A DNA stretch of 64,000 nucleotides, from NCBI GenBank assembly GCA_028455995.1, contig JABELC010000008.1, positions 1,852,001-1,916,000 of the forward strand. Reading direction: 5' to 3'. The notes beneath the pieces were generated by a model that ran no database searches, was not told the DNA's origin, and saw only the letters and a list, made by a program, of their open reading frames with translations. Shown in pieces: positions 24,391 through 38,367 of this stretch (the first letter of the stretch is position 1; every line of letters starts with the position of its first letter). A program made the translations under genes and the position numbers. The stretch comes from Scleromitrula shiraiana. Taxonomy: Eukaryota > Ascomycota > Leotiomycetes > Helotiales > Sclerotiniaceae.

Positions 24391-25704
24391 AGATCAAATC
24401 AGGGGATAGATCATCAATGAACTAAATAACTAACTACTTAACGAACTAACGAGCTAGTGAAGTAGTTCTAGAGTTAGTGGTCAGAAAAATGATCACGAGT
24501 TCAACGTTTTGTTGTTTTAGAATAATCCATCCCGTACCATCTAAATAGTGAAATTGATGGAATTGGTGGAATTGGTAGAATTGGTGGAATAATATCCATG
24601 GATGGTGGATATCACGCTAAGGTAAAGCATCTAAGTGGAACCTTAAATTCATCCATGGATTTGTTGCATGGTACAAGGATTCATTATAGAAGCCTCATAT
24701 TCAGGGTTGAAGCTTTCCGTATCTAGTTCCTGATATTTTTCAATCGATTGATTTTCGAGAACAATATTAATTAATTCAGGTACATGAAAAAGAAGCTGAT
24801 CCATCTATCATCCCATTTCAATCAACCAAGCATCAAAGCTGATATCAAAACCCATTCGTTGTCAATTCAAGTGTTACATTACAAATGGCTTCACTTCGCT
24901 TTCATCTTCAGGGTTATATATCGGTAGCGGTAGAGCTCGGATCCTATGCTAGAACTACCTACGGAGGTATGCCATGCCGTGCCATCCCAAGAGCCAAGGT
25001 TAGCATTGACTTTTCGGCACCATGCCATGCCATGCCATGCCATTCCATTCCATGCCATCTCCCCAACCATCCATGTTAGGAACTACAAACGAATACTATA
25101 CTATTCGTTCCATCTGGAAATAAATACTTCTCACCCCGTGATCAATCCATACCCATGAATCTCGAAAAATATCACTACGACTATGAGTACGAAACGGGTC
25201 CTACCTCACTTTCGGAATTTTATCCCATCCAAAGATCCTATTTTGGCCTATCCTGTCTGTGTACGTACAGAAAGTAGAATTGTATTTGTTACCAACAACC
25301 CAACCCAACCTAATTCGATTCGATTCGGTTCGGAAACCAACCGTGGAACCGAATCCGATCCGGCAACAGACATACATACACATACACATACATATATGAT
25401 ACCATCATTCATTTACATCGTTACATACCTCGAGACTCTGCAAAATTACCAAAAATATCCTTTATAGTACTCCCAGAGTAGATTGCATTTACGGATAGAT
25501 GAGATCTCATCGGGAATCTAATCTAGTTCTACCTGATATTATCTACCGTATCGTCGGTATGCTATCTGATTGGTCATCTTTTTGGCTAAGGGTGGGTACG
25601 AGAGGTAGATTGTTGGTTCTTTCTCGAAGAAAAATGAAAACGACATCGAGATTACATATATATTAGATATATATTAGAATGGTTAGATTAGAGCTTCCGA
25701 GTAT

Positions 25705-25760
25705 GTGATGTGATGTGATGTGATGTGATGTGATGTATGTATGTATGTATGTATGTATGA
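25705..25760. repeat. GATGT pentanucleotide followed by GTAT tetranucleotide
   Basis: About six ATGTG-type units pass straight into five GTAT units. Similar GTAT runs occur at about 26455-26490, 28875-28905 and 29474-29505. Confidence 0.85.
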
Positions 25761-26819
25761 TATTCTTCTTAGGGAATAGTTTGCCCGGTAGGCATTAGAT
25801 GGATATGTAAGAGATGTAATTTTTGGTTCCGGTGAAGGAGGACGTTCGCGGTGAGGTATAATTATAGTCTTAACTACGGAATACAGATATAAAATCAGGA
25901 TGTATCAATGATATTCGCTTGAACTCCTTTAACTCCTTGGGGAGAAGGGGAGGGGAGGGAAGACCCCGGAGGGAAGACCCCATTTCAATCCCTCTAAAGC
26001 TTCACCAACCATGTTAGAATATCACGATTTCCAATCAGCTAGTTTATTTAATTGATATAATACCAGTATAATCAAGAGATCTAATACATACATATCATCA
26101 GGCTGGGTGTACGAAGAAGCCTTTCCGGACCCAACCCGACTACCCATTCACCGGCAACCTGCTGATATCGATATCGATATCGATATCGACATCTAAATCC
26201 ATCTGTATTTATATTAACAATTCGAGTCACATATACCATACGATACTATACAACATACAACCTATACCCCAACGCCATCTAGCGTTAATACGCAGATTTT
26301 ATGATCGTCGGATTCTCGTATATTGGTATCTATCTATCTAACTCTATTTATTCTACTCTGCGCGTCTAAAATGGTATATCCATGCATTTATAGCATCAAC
26401 GCTGATATCGTCGGGAAGATCTATCTATCTATTTATACTTGCATGCATGCATATGTATGTATGTATGTATATATGTATGTATGTATCGAATCTTTCTTTC
26501 TTTCTCTCACTGAATCCCGACAAACCGAGTCGGCGTCGAGATTCGATATCTAGATCGATATCTTGCCTAACCTGACGCTATTTATTGTATCCGAAGCGGA
26601 TTAGATTGGGTTGAACGAACAAGATTGATTTGGATTGCATTCGAATGAAGTGAAGTGAGATGAGGTGAATCGAGGTAAAGTGAAGTAAAGTGAAGTGCCA
26701 AGAACCGGGTATTCATGTTGGATACAGCGTTTTCTCGGTGTCGTATACGTGGGATTGTCTGAAAGGGTGTCATATAGGTAGGTATATGGTGGGTGGTATA
26801 ATGCGGATGGATATCACGG

Positions 26820-26822
26820 TGT

Positions 26823-26856
<34 letters not shown>

Positions 26857-26870
26857 GGATGGATGATGGA
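26820..26870. repeat. GATA tetranucleotide microsatellite
   Basis: About nine units of TAGA are followed by GGAT units. GATA is the core of fungal GATA-factor sites, but in a pure microsatellite this carries little weight. Confidence 0.85.
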
Positions 26871-27507
26871 TTTATATATCTCGATATATGAGATAATATA
26901 TATAATATAATTCAACCCCAAAACATTAAAAAGAATCTATTCATAAATACAGGATGTATGGATGCATAAATCAAATTTCAAGTACGGAATATATATATCC
27001 GAGTCATTCTGCATATACTATCTCTCCTGTGTAAAGTTGTTTTTAGACGAATTACATATAAAAATCATGATGAAGAATGAATATATTTATATAGAGAGAA
27101 AATGGTTGTAATATAATATACAAAATAATAATAATAATGATATACATATAATTTTACTATTTACATTTATATACACATTAAATACATTTGTTTTAAACAT
27201 TTAATACGCTTTTACAAGCAAAGCTCAGACTCTACTGTTCTACTACTAGTATATAGACCCACGGGACAGACACCATTGAGATACTATATCCAACCACTCT
27301 TTACAGTATTAATAATTGTATTTAATCCAAACGAGTAAATCACTATACAATACAATACAGTGAGATGAGTGCAATGCAATACGTAAGATTACAATAGTTC
27401 TACCACATAAACAAATAAACAACCAAATAAATAAATAAATAAACACAAAACTAAGGTCAAGACAACCATCTTCGTACTTGATAATATCGTACATATCGTA
27501 CATGATA

Positions 27508-27553
27508 ACACCTACCTACCTACCTACCTACCTACCTACCTACCTACCTACTT
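27508..27553. repeat. ACCT tetranucleotide microsatellite
   Basis: Ten or more CCTA units stand in a row and end in CTTACTGTACTCGTACC. Confidence 0.85.
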
Positions 27554-28609
27554 ACTGTACTCGTACCGTATCTGGTGTTTCCATCATCGTGTTGGTCTCG
27601 CCAGGGACCGGGTTATGGAGTGAATTTGAAAATCGATAGAATGGATGATGAGGATTTTTTTCTTTCTTCATTCTCGATTTCTGTTTTGCTGTTTATTTAG
27701 ATTTTCGGGCTTGCGCGTTCTTTTGCTTTTGTATGTATGTATGTATGGTCTGTATTTATAGACTCTATGTATTTATGGACTCTATGTATGGACTCTATAT
27801 GTGTAGACGCTCTATCTATTCTTCTGTTATTAATCTATCCATATACATATATATATATATTTGTCTATAGTATCTGCACTATATACCCAAATAAGCAATT
27901 ATCATCAATATCATAATCATAATCATAATCATAATCATAATAATAATCATCAGCTTCATAAAAGGAAGTAAAAAGCACCTAATTGAAAGAACTCGGATAT
28001 TTGACGAGATGATCAATTATCTCACTCACTCACTCACTCACTCACTCACTTGTTTGTCTTCACGCACGAAACGAACGAACTTGCATGGCATGTACAGTAC
28101 AGTACCGTACCGTATGTAATGTATGTACAATTCAAGCTAGGTGTACCGGTATATGCATTTCCATCTCGATTAGGATAGATCACGGGTCACGAGTCCGTAA
28201 TAACAGCATTCCTTGTTTGTTTGTTTGTTTATTTGTTTGTTCTGTATGTATGTATTATTACTGTACTATCTATCTATCTATCGACTGGTATGGTAAGATA
28301 TGGTAAGATATGGTAAGATATGATATGATATGGTACTTTTTAAACAAATCAGTGAATCAATTAGTGGTTTTCATAATGACTATGACGATGACGATGAAGA
28401 TGAAGATGAAGATGAGATGAGATGTTATTTATGGATGTCCTGGGGTATATAACATCCATAGCATAGCATAGCAAAGTACGGAATTCCAAGCGATTCTATA
28501 AATTGTACCGTACAGTGCTAGCTAGTTGGCGCGTGCGTTAGTTAGTTAATACGATCGATGCATGAGGATTGATCCCATGACCCTTTTAAACTGCTGTGCA
28601 TATAAAGAA

Positions 28610-28642
28610 AAAGGTGAATGAATGAATAAATGAATGAATGAA

Positions 28643-28697
<55 letters not shown>

Positions 28698-28740
28698 ATA
28701 CATAAACAAATGAATGAATGAATAAATAAATAAATAAATC
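28610..28740. repeat. AAAT/GAAT tetranucleotide array
   Basis: Roughly 30 tetranucleotide units are present, with GAAT at both ends and AAAT in the middle. The minus-strand frame across it (28542-28760) encodes only Leu, Ile, Tyr and Phe repeats and is not a gene. Confidence 0.9.
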
Positions 28741-29475
28741 AATTCATTCCCCTTAAACACATGTGAATTTCTTTATAAGTTAGGCTTTGCTTTTGTTGGT
28801 TCTTTTTATGGAATTGGATGGGTTGACAAAGGATAAGATAGGATTAGAATAACCCGGTTTGAGGATTTGTGTACCTATGTATGTATGTATGTATGTATGT
28901 ATGTAGGTCGATCAAATTGAATTGCAATTGCAATTGGTGGTACTTTGTATCGTGTGTAGGACGGACTACCTCGTTGATGATTGGCGGGTGATTGATTGAT
29001 TGATTGATTGATTTTGGGTTCGAGGAGAGGAGAGGAGAGGATAAGGAAAGGATATATATGAGTGTATATTTTGTTCCGAGATGGATAGATAGATAGATAT
29101 ATATATATAAATGGATGATCATTCCCGAAATTTTAGTTATTAATCAGGATTGTGATTGCCATGTTTATTTATTGCTGCGTTGGATTTTACCTACATGGAT
29201 GGCATGGTGAATAAAGTGCATATACAGTACTAGTATGTATATATATATCGAGGTTCCGTCTCAATTTCCAAAACGTACTCGAATACAGAGGTAGGATAAG
29301 CACAAGAAGACGAGAATACGAAATTCATTGATTCGAAAAACCAGTCGTGGATATCGAGAACACACACACACACATCACACATCCAGTACATGATTCGAGA
29401 AATGAAAACCCACCCTTCAAGTTCGATGTCATACGATGGTTTCTTGTACTTGTACTTGCACATCTAGTTCTACTG

Positions 29476-29506
<31 letters not shown>

Positions 29507-30402
29507 TGTGAATGAAGTACGACGGCAAATCTTCAAGACAATTGACTCGGAATGAATGTCATTATGAAACTTAATCTCATGTCCCCTCCATGATGTGATG
29601 ATGAACCCCTCATTTCCATTTCCATCACCATCACCATGATCATCACCATGATCATCGCCCATCACCATCGCTCATCCCCAAATCTAAATCTAAATCTAAA
29701 TTTAAATCTAAATCTAAACTTAAATAATACCTCGAGCTATAGGTAGCTAATACTTAACGGTACCTACATGCATATATACCCGTGGCCATATATAATGAAA
29801 CTGTTACATGGCGATGCTACTCTATAATACGACTCTATTTGTCTTGTTATATATGATATGATATGATATGATGTTATAGCATCAGCAGGAACAACAGCAG
29901 GAATCTGTATCTGTTTCTGTATCTGTTTTTGTTTCTGTTTTTGTTTCTGAGAAGAATGGAGAGCCATGATTTGGTTTGCGGTTCGATATGCTTTGCATGC
30001 ACTATGTCACATCCCTTCTTCTCATCTCCATTCATCTCTTCATCTATCTCTTCATCTATATTTATTATTTCTATATCGATGGGTTTGATTCGTAAATGCT
30101 CTGAAGATAACTAACTCCCTTTCCCTTGCCACTTCTCTCCTCCCTGTAATAAGTGCCTGTAGTAAGTGCCTGTAATAAGTGCCTGTAATAAGTGCCTGTA
30201 ATAAGTGCAGCTGGTAAACAGCGAGACAGATAGACAGACAGATAGACAGACAATCAGACAGACAAATAGATAGATAAACGTCAATATAACATTGAATGAA
30301 TAAATTAGACCATATTCACTCGAAGGATGCTTAAAGAAGAAAAGCGGGTTCTATGCATCGCTTACTTAATAAGATCCAATGCATTTATTCGGGTTGAGGA
30401 GC

Positions 30403-30433
<31 letters not shown>

Positions 30434-30999
30434 TAGCTTTATTCGCGGAAACTAGACCCCTCTGTACTGTGCTGTACCTACATCACTGATGCGAAAGGCT
30501 GCAGGGAAGCATGGAGATGTTTATCCGGAGTATTTGGTATAGTGTAGCAGCATAGTATGGTATGGTATGGTATATTTGGAGACCAAAGGGGAAGAGGAAG
30601 AGTAAGGGGAAGAGAAAGGGGAAGGGAAATAGTCGTCATATATGTTCCTGGTTAATATCGAATATCTACTACATCTTTCATCGCCATGTTCGATTTACAT
30701 ATATCTGATAATATATGCTCTACAAATGGATATACCTTACCAGTCCTTCTTTCTTCAGTTAAGTTAGTATCAAGCTATGTGGTATAATATTATAGTTTCC
30801 ATCCCAAAGTCACTTATATATCGTCCCTACCTTCGTACTATGTATGATATATATATATATATATACATGGAAGAAGTTTAGAAACATACACAAGAAAATG
30901 AAAATCTAAATTATCTAGATCTACAATCCCATTCATCCCCTTTTGTTTGTTTCTCTCTTGTCCGATTAACCTTCAAAACTCACATGAGGCCGTAGTATA

Positions 31000-31042
31000 G
31001 CATAGTATAGTATAGTATAGTATAGTATAGTATAGTATAGTA
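31000..31042. repeat. TATAG pentanucleotide array
   Basis: Eight TATAG/CATAG units lie in a row, followed by GTACATAG. A separate TGTATACTG array lies shortly downstream at about 31105-31165. Confidence 0.8.
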
Positions 31043-31939
31043 CATAGAACTACACGGGATCCTCTAAACGCTACTTCTTCTTTTTTGTATCTATGGAATC
31101 TGGATGTACTGTATATTGTATACTGTATATTGTATATTGTATACTGTATACTGTATACTGTATACTACTTATGTTTTCTTTCCACTTTCCCAACATATAT
31201 ACTACAACTTATATTTCTTGGCTGACCACCAAAAACGGGCAATATCTTCTCTATCCAACAAGAACGATCCATCATGATCAAAAAGATTGTTACCCCAGTC
31301 GGCAATTAGTCCCAAGTTTAGAATAGAACTAACTCCCAACTTGCTTTTTCTACTGTACCTGTCTGTACTTTGTTTACACTGTCATTGATTGTACTGTACT
31401 GTACTATCATGTACTGTATAAGAAGGAAAAGTAAAAAATAATAAATAAAAATAAAGAGGGAAAGGGAAAGAGAATGGGAATGGGAAAGGCAAGAGAAGAA
31501 GATGAAAAAACAACTTGAGCGCGTGAGCATAACCAGTCTTTCGGGGCCAAGGAAGAACCTTTGACTTTACTTTACTTTTACTTTACTTTGCTATACTATA
31601 TTTATACTATATTTACTATATTTATTACTATATTTACCTAAACACAACTTTAAAGCTTCCTTACTACTTTCTACTATTCTTTAGAATACTGGTTCGTACT
31701 GGAATAGAGTACCGGTAATCAATGGATCAATGAATCAATTCTTCTTACTTTTTATTATTTTTAACATTTTTTAAACTTCTAATTTCTAAGTTCTGACTTC
31801 TTAAGAAAAGAGAAGAGAAGAGAAGAGTTATTTCCCTATCAAATTCAATCCAATTCAATCCAGTTCAGTCCAAAAATAACTTTGAAATAAATCAACAACC
31901 TTTATTACTTGTGATTATTTACTTTATCGTATTCTCTGT

Positions 31940-32145
31940 GACTACTCTATCTACTACGACTACTATTATTACTCTACTACTATTACTACTATTATTACTC
32001 TACTACTATTACTACTACTACGACTACTATTATTACTATACTCTACTATTATTACTCTACTACTATTACTACTACTATTATTACTCTACTACTATTACTA
32101 CTACTACTATTACTCTACTACTATTACTACTACTATTACTACTCT
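31940..32145. repeat. ACT/ATT trinucleotide array upstream of the GSK3 gene
   Basis: About 200 bases are made almost only of CTACTATTACT units. The frame across it (31911-32147) codes for a Tyr/Leu/Thr simple repeat. The array lies about 1.5 kb before the GSK3 start codon, in a G-poor stretch. Confidence 0.85.
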
Positions 32146-32749
32146 AACTTTTACTTACTTCTTCCCTTCATCTCTCTCACTCTCCACCCATTCACATTAA
32201 TAAAATCACACTACCCTAATATCCTAACATAAACCTAATCCACTCATCATCGCCTTAATCTTACAAGATCCCAAGAATTCAGAATCCCGTCTCTTTTTCT
32301 GACTCTCTCTCTATATCTCTCTCTCTGTCACTCTAACAAATCAAATCTACCTTTGAACCTATCAACTTTCTCTCACAAACTCTCACTCTCTCACTCACTC
32401 ACTCACCCACTCACTCTCTCACTCACTCACTCACCCACTCACTCTCTCACTCTTCTTCTCTATAATTACAAATCTTCTGTGTTAATGAGAAAAGAATTAA
32501 GATTTCAATTTGAACTTACCTATACCTATCCCTATCCCACAAACCAAACAAACAACACACAGACAATTCTTCCCTTCTTTTCCCCTCCTTTTTAAATCAA
32601 CAATCAACAATCAACAATCCGAAGATCAGAAAAATTAATTATTCTAAATATTTACACAATTCGATTCGATACGATACCTTGAAATTCAATACAGAGTATT
32701 AGAAAATAACAATAGGGGAAGAATAAGGAATTAAAGAATAAGAAGAAGA

Positions 32750-32759
32750 ATAAAAAGAA

Positions 32760-32791
<32 letters not shown>

Positions 32792-32810
32792 ATAAGAAGA
32801 AAAAGAGGAA
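32750..32810. repeat. GAA trinucleotide array
   Basis: This is a purine tract of AAGAAG units with a few A- and G-rich interruptions. It stands out because the surrounding 31.9-33.6 kb stretch is otherwise pyrimidine-rich on the same strand. Confidence 0.8.
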
Positions 32811-33642
32811 ATATTACCGAGTATCTCTCTCTCTCTCTCACTACTACAATTCAATTCAATTCAATACAGTACAGTACAATACAATACAATACAATACAAT
32901 ACCTTCTTACATATGCCCACCTACTATTACCTATTTACCTACTACTACTTCTACTACTTCTACTACTTCTACTACTACTGCTACTATTACTACACTGCCC
33001 ACATTCACATACACGCCTTGACCAAGTCTACTCATCATTCATTCAAAATCCATTATCCTACCCATTCAATCCATTCAATCCATACAATTCATACAATCCA
33101 TCAAATCCACCACCGCCTTTCAACCAACCCCTCTCAACACCACACCATAACCACACCACACCTAAAAGAGGGACACTAACTCGAAACTCTTTACATCAGC
33201 CGCAGTCTCAGTTTGGTCAATATTCCGGTATAGAAAAATCCCAGAAATCAGAACCACAAGAACAAACCATAAGAACCAAAAATTCTGGAAGATAAATCCG
33301 AAATATCCAAAAACAAAAAATCACATTCAGAAAGACAAAAAAAGAAGAAAAAAAAAGAAAAAAAAAAGAAGAATTTCATCAATTTCATCAATTTCATCAA
33401 TTCCAACAAAAATTAAACTGAATAAATTATTTTTCTTCAATATTACCAATTTGTCACGTTATTGAAAAAAAAAAAAAAAGCCATTCACTTATTACTTGGT
33501 TGCCGATTGATTACTTCGTTGCACATACCTTGTATTCAATTGCCCAACACGGACTCCACGAGATCATCAACCACTCTCCTTGCCATTCTTCTCGTTTACA
33601 GCCCACCACATTCAAGATAGCCACAACGTTTTGGACCTCAAG

Positions 33643-35167
33643 ATGTCGCAAAATCGGCCAGCTGCCTTCTCCAGCTTGAGAATGGGAGGTAAGATAATTT
33701 TTTTCTCATTCTTCATCTTCACCTTTGATGTTGTTGTTGTCGTCGTTGATCCCATCAAACTAACCGGTTTAATTCAATAGAAGTAATCCGCGAGAAAGTA
33801 CAAGATGGCGTTACAGGCGAAACTCGAGATATGCAATATACACAGTGTAAGATCGTAGGAAATGGTTCATTCGGTGTCGTCTTTCAAACGAAGCTTCATC
33901 CTTCTGGTGAGGATGCTGCCATTAAACGCGTTTTACAAGATAAACGATTCAAGGTGCGCGACGTCATTTTTCGATTTCCATCTCAATATATCCATATACT
34001 GATGATCTTTTAGAATCGTGAGCTTCAGATTATGCGCATTGTTCGTCACCCAAACATTGTGCAATTAAAGGCTTTCTATTATTCAAATGGTGAACGAGTA
34101 AGTTTTCTCCCATATTCATTTGCAAGGACATGTTGGCCACAACTAACGGAATTTTGATTAGAAGGACGAGGTTTATCTTAATCTCGTACAAGAATATGTT
34201 CCCGAGACGGTCTACCGCGCATCGAGATATTTCAATAAGATGAAGACGACCATGCCGATCATCGAAGTTAAGCTTTACATTTATCAACTCTTCCGTGCTC
34301 TTGCCTACATACACTCTCAGGGAATCTGCCATCGTGATATCAAGCCTCAAAATTTACTTTTGGATCCCAACAGTGGAATTTTGAAGTTGTGCGATTTTGG
34401 TAGTGCAAAGATACTTGTAGAGAATGAGCCCAACGTTTCATACATTTGCTCCCGATACTACAGAGCACCCGAGTTGATTTTTGGTGCTACCAACTACACA
34501 ACAAAGATTGGTATGATTTTACAAAGCCTAAAATGTGGTATAATTTTTTACTAACTGATTTCTTAAGATGTTTGGTCAACTGGTTGCGTCATGGCAGAAT
34601 TGATGCTTGGACAACCCCTCTTTCCAGGTGAATCTGGTATCGATCAACTGGTTGAGATCATCAAAGTTCTAGGTACACCAACTCGAGACCAAATTCGTAC
34701 GATGAACCCGAACTATATGGAACACAAGTTCCCTCAAATCAAACCGCACCCATTCAACAAGGTTTTCCGTAAGGCAGACTCAAGTGCAATTGAACTCATC
34801 TCACGCTTGCTGGAGTATACACCAACCGAGAGACTTTCAGCCATCGATGCTATGATTCACCCATTCTTTGATGAATTACGTGACCCTTCGACTGAATTTC
34901 CTGATTCACGTCATCCTGGAAATGGTCCAAAAACTCTTCCAACTTTGTTTGATTTCTCTCTTCATGGTATGAAATATTTCTCTTCTTCCTCTAACCTTAA
35001 TAAATACTAACTAGTCCCCAGAACTTTCCATAGCCCCTGAACTCAATCAACGGCTGGTTCCGCAACATATTCGAGCAGATTTGGTAGCACGCAATAGTAA
35101 ACTTAACATCGACAGCCCGGATTTTACACCATTAACAAAGGAGGCTATGATGGCAAGATTAGATTGA
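33643..35167 (+). CDS. GSK3: Glycogen synthase kinase 3 family Ser/Thr kinase, 398 aa
   Basis: GSK3 phosphorylates primed substrates in signalling, development and metabolism. Exons are 33643-33688, 33781-33953, 34014-34097, 34162-34510, 34568-34966 and 35022-35167. Kinase motifs appear in order: GNGSFGVV (Gly loop), [16 protein letters not shown] (ATP-binding Lys), HRDIKPQN (catalytic Asp), CDFGSAK (metal-binding DFG) and [12 protein letters not shown], the GSK3 activation loop with its phospho-Tyr. GTPTRDQI and HPFF complete the C-lobe. The 15-residue first exon lacks the Akt-type site around mammalian Ser9, as is usual in fungi, so inhibition by that route is not expected. The start at 33643 is chosen because the in-frame sequence before it is not conserved-looking and [15 protein letters not shown] is the expected fungal N-terminus. 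Donor GTGCGC at 33954 is unusual but keeps the frame. The upstream stretch is long and pyrimidine-rich. Confidence 0.96.
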
Positions 35168-35484
35168 GGGGTTAGAGAGGGGTTAGAGAGAGGTTATGTG
35201 CGAATGATTGACGAATGAATGCTTTCCTGTCGCTCGACCGTGGGCTCTTTATAAAAGAATGAGTCAAGGGTTAAGAGCTTGTTCTCGCATCCCGACTTAT
35301 CAGCCCTCCAGCATATTACAAAGAGGTCCTGCATATATTTTCATCTACAACAATTGGCGGACCGGACCAAAAAGAAATCAAAACGTTTGTGGAAGTCGGG
35401 ATTCAATGGGATGGTATGGTATGGTATGGTTGGTATGGTATGGTATGGTAAATGGTTGGAAGGGAATACGAAATTAGTCTATGG

Positions 35485-35602
35485 TATTGATTGATGGATG
35501 GATGGATGGTTGATTGATTGATTGATGGTTGATGGTTGATGGTTGATGGTTGATTGATTGACTGATTGATTGATATGGCATGATTAATTAATTAATTAAT
35601 TA

Positions 35603-35639
<37 letters not shown>

Positions 35640-35640
35640 G
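35485..35640. repeat. GATT/TTAA tetranucleotide array
   Basis: GATG, GGTTGAT, ATTGATTG and TTAATTAA units follow one another for about 150 bases downstream of the GSK3 stop codon. Confidence 0.85.
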
Positions 35641-35717
35641 TTGGTATGATGGTATCGCGTTATTACTTTACTGGTTTATAGTGTATGTGTTAGGAATACC
35701 CCCACGAGGTGGAAACT

Positions 35718-35820
35718 TATTTTCGTTGTCATCATCGTCATTATCGTCGTCGTTGTCATTATCATCATCGTCGTCGTCATTATCGTCATCGTCGTCGTCC
35801 TTGTTGTTGTTGTTGTATGC
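35718..35820. repeat. GTC/ATC/GTT trinucleotide array
   Basis: TCGTCGTT, CATCATCG and GTTGTTGT units run for about 100 bases. The short frame over them encodes polyserine with leucine and is not taken as a gene. Confidence 0.85.
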
Positions 35821-38367
35821 AAAGTCATCAGTTGTAAGTTGTAAGTTATAAGTTATAAATCATAAGTTGTAAGTTATACATAAGTCATAGTTATAAGTTA
35901 TAAGGAAAAATAAGGTGCGCGAAATATGACGTTTACTTTTTCTTTATTTTTTTTATTTATTTATTTATTTTTCTATTTTTTGGTTTTTTGGATTTTGGTT
36001 CTTGGGGGGTTTGGTTTGTGGAAGGGGAGAGAGGGATGAGATGGGATTTATTTTAGATTTTATTAGATTAGATTAGATGTCTAATGTTCTTTTTTACTTG
36101 TTTTTATCTATTCCTTTCCTACTTATTCCTTTCTTGCTTGTGCTCGAGAATGAATTAGAATGAAATGGAATGAAATGGAATAGAATGGAAAGAATGGAAA
36201 GGAAAGAATGGAAAGGAATGAATAGAAAGGTATTATAGTGTGCTAGTGTTAAAAACAGAATAAAATGAGGATGAGAATAGGATGAGAATAGGATAGGATG
36301 GGGATAGGATGAGGATGAGAGGGTGATTAATTTAGATCTTTGATGCTTTTTGATGATTTTTGGGGAGGGAGTGGGGAGAGGGAGAGGGGGAGGGGGAGGG
36401 GATTGATGATATGGAGGGATGAGATGATATGAGATGGATTTGATGAGATGAAGGGATATGGATAATTTGTTCTGTTCTATTCTATTCTATTCTTCGACTA
36501 TACTTTCTAGTTTGTTTGTTTTTTTTTTTGTTTTTTGGGGGATTTGGGATTTGAGATTTGAGATTTGAGACATCACTGTTATCATTACCATTTCTTGCTC
36601 TTGCTCATCTTTTCTTTTTTTTTAGGTGATGAGGTGATGAGGTGATGGGGCGATGGATTGGATTGGACTTTGATTGGACTTTGATATTGTATTATATCAT
36701 ATTGCTGTATATATACTCGATATATACTCGATATATACTTTTCCCTTCCCTTCTTTTTCTTCTTTTCTATCTAATCTAATCTAATCTATGCCTAGTTAAC
36801 TGATTGACTAGCTGGTTAACTGACTGATTAATCAGCTAACTACCTCATTCCTTCCTTCTTCCCCATGATCAACCCCTAAATAGAATAACTTCTATGGGTG
36901 TCGTTTGGGATTATTTGGTTGGTTTGTTGGTTGGTTGGGTGAGGTATTGGATGGGAATTGGGATGGGAATTGGGATGGTGTTTTATTTTTGTTTTGTTGT
37001 TTCGTTGTTTGGCGGCGCTGCTGGATTTGGTTGGTTTTGGGGGTTGGTTGATTTTTGGCATGGGGTGGGTAGATGGAATAGATGGGGGATGGGGATGGAT
37101 GGTAGAGAATAGGATAAAAGGGATATGAATAAGAATTAGTATGGGACTGGGACTAGATGGATAATAATTAGAATGGGCATGGGACTGGGCATGGGACTGG
37201 GCATGGGACTGAATGGATGGGTAGATAGAGATAGCATAGCATAGCATAGCATAGCAAGGGTTTGAACACTCAAGATTACAAGGTAATATTATACTTAGAT
37301 GAACTTTTTAGATATCTTTCTTTCTTTCTTTCTTAAAGAAGCAAACTTACATTATTACACTATACGTAAAGTTACGTGTCTGGGCTGGCGTTTATCTATC
37401 GCTGGCTTTCAATAAATGGGTTCGTTAATCGATTGGTTGATCGGTTGGTTGAAGGGGGGGGGGACGATTATATCTTTCTTTTTTATTGTTTATAGAAGAT
37501 AGATAGATAGATAGAGGTATTTTTTTGACTTTTATATATGTATGGTTTACTTGTGCATTATTTTACTTTTGTGCTTGTTTTTGCTTTTATGTTTACTTTT
37601 ACTTTTCCTGTATGCTGTATGCTGTATGCTGTTTAAGAGTGGAGGGAGGAGGGAGGCGGGAGGGAAATCTAAATGGGTATGATATGGTATATGGTATATG
37701 GTATATGGTATGGTATATGATATATGGGCAGTGATGTGCTTGATGTGTTTACTTTACTGTGCGGTGTAGGATTTATTGTGTTGTTGTTAGTATGTGAGTG
37801 AGCTTGTGATGGGAGTTTTTGGCAATTACTTTTTTGATATTGATGATGATGATGATGATGATGATGGAGAATTTGGGGAATAGATAGGAGGAGGGGGGAA
37901 AGGAAAGGAGAGGAGAGGACATTTGAAAGCTTTTTTGTAAAATAATAAATGTTTATATATTTATATAGAATTATGATTATTTTGTTTTATTTTAAATAAA
38001 TATATATATTAATTTTTTTGATATTTATTTAATTACTATAGGATCGAAAGTTTGGAGTGGGTTTTATAGGAGCTCAAATATATATAACGTTACTAGCGTA
38101 AATAGCTCCGACTACCCCTGTAAGCTAAGTAAGGCGGCCATATTAATAAGGCAGGACCCATATATTTTTTGACCTTCCAACTCTAAAGCTTTAAGTAAAC
38201 AAAGTCAAAATATTTCTTACAATTAATTGTCTGAATTCACAATCTTCCTCATTCACAATTCTTCAGCGCGGCGAATCAATTAATTCATCGCATCTATTAT
38301 AAAATTTGACAGGATACGGCATTAAAGGAAAGAATTGGAAAGACAGAAAGCAAGCTGGGAATAAAAG

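Larger units (their letters stand above)
18206..33642. other. 15.4 kb spacer with no recognisable gene between tom40 and GSK3
   Basis: The two flanking genes are divergent, so both promoters and leaders lie inside this stretch. I checked all open frames of 60 codons or more. None shows a domain, a conserved motif run or a believable exon chain, and most are simple-sequence peptides. The content is short tandem repeats of many kinds (CACCT, GATGT, GTAT, GATA, ACCT, CACT, AAAT, TATAG, ACT, GAA), one AT-rich island at 21720-22700, and a pyrimidine-rich, G-poor stretch from about 31900 to 33600 that looks like the GSK3 leader side. Undetected small genes or non-coding RNAs cannot be excluded. Confidence 0.5.
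35168..38367. other. Gene-free, C-poor stretch between GSK3 and CBP80 genes
   Basis: Both flanking genes point right. The plus strand is rich in G and T and poor in C, with GGTAT, GATT, GTC/GTT, GATG and ATAGC repeats. No coding exon is supported. The last 270 bases (38100-38367) turn AT-rich and balanced and probably hold the CBP80 promoter and leader. Confidence 0.5.

Noticed and set aside
31911..32147. Tyr/Leu/Thr-rich reading frame
   Set aside because: It is encoded by an ACT/ATT trinucleotide array and has no other features.
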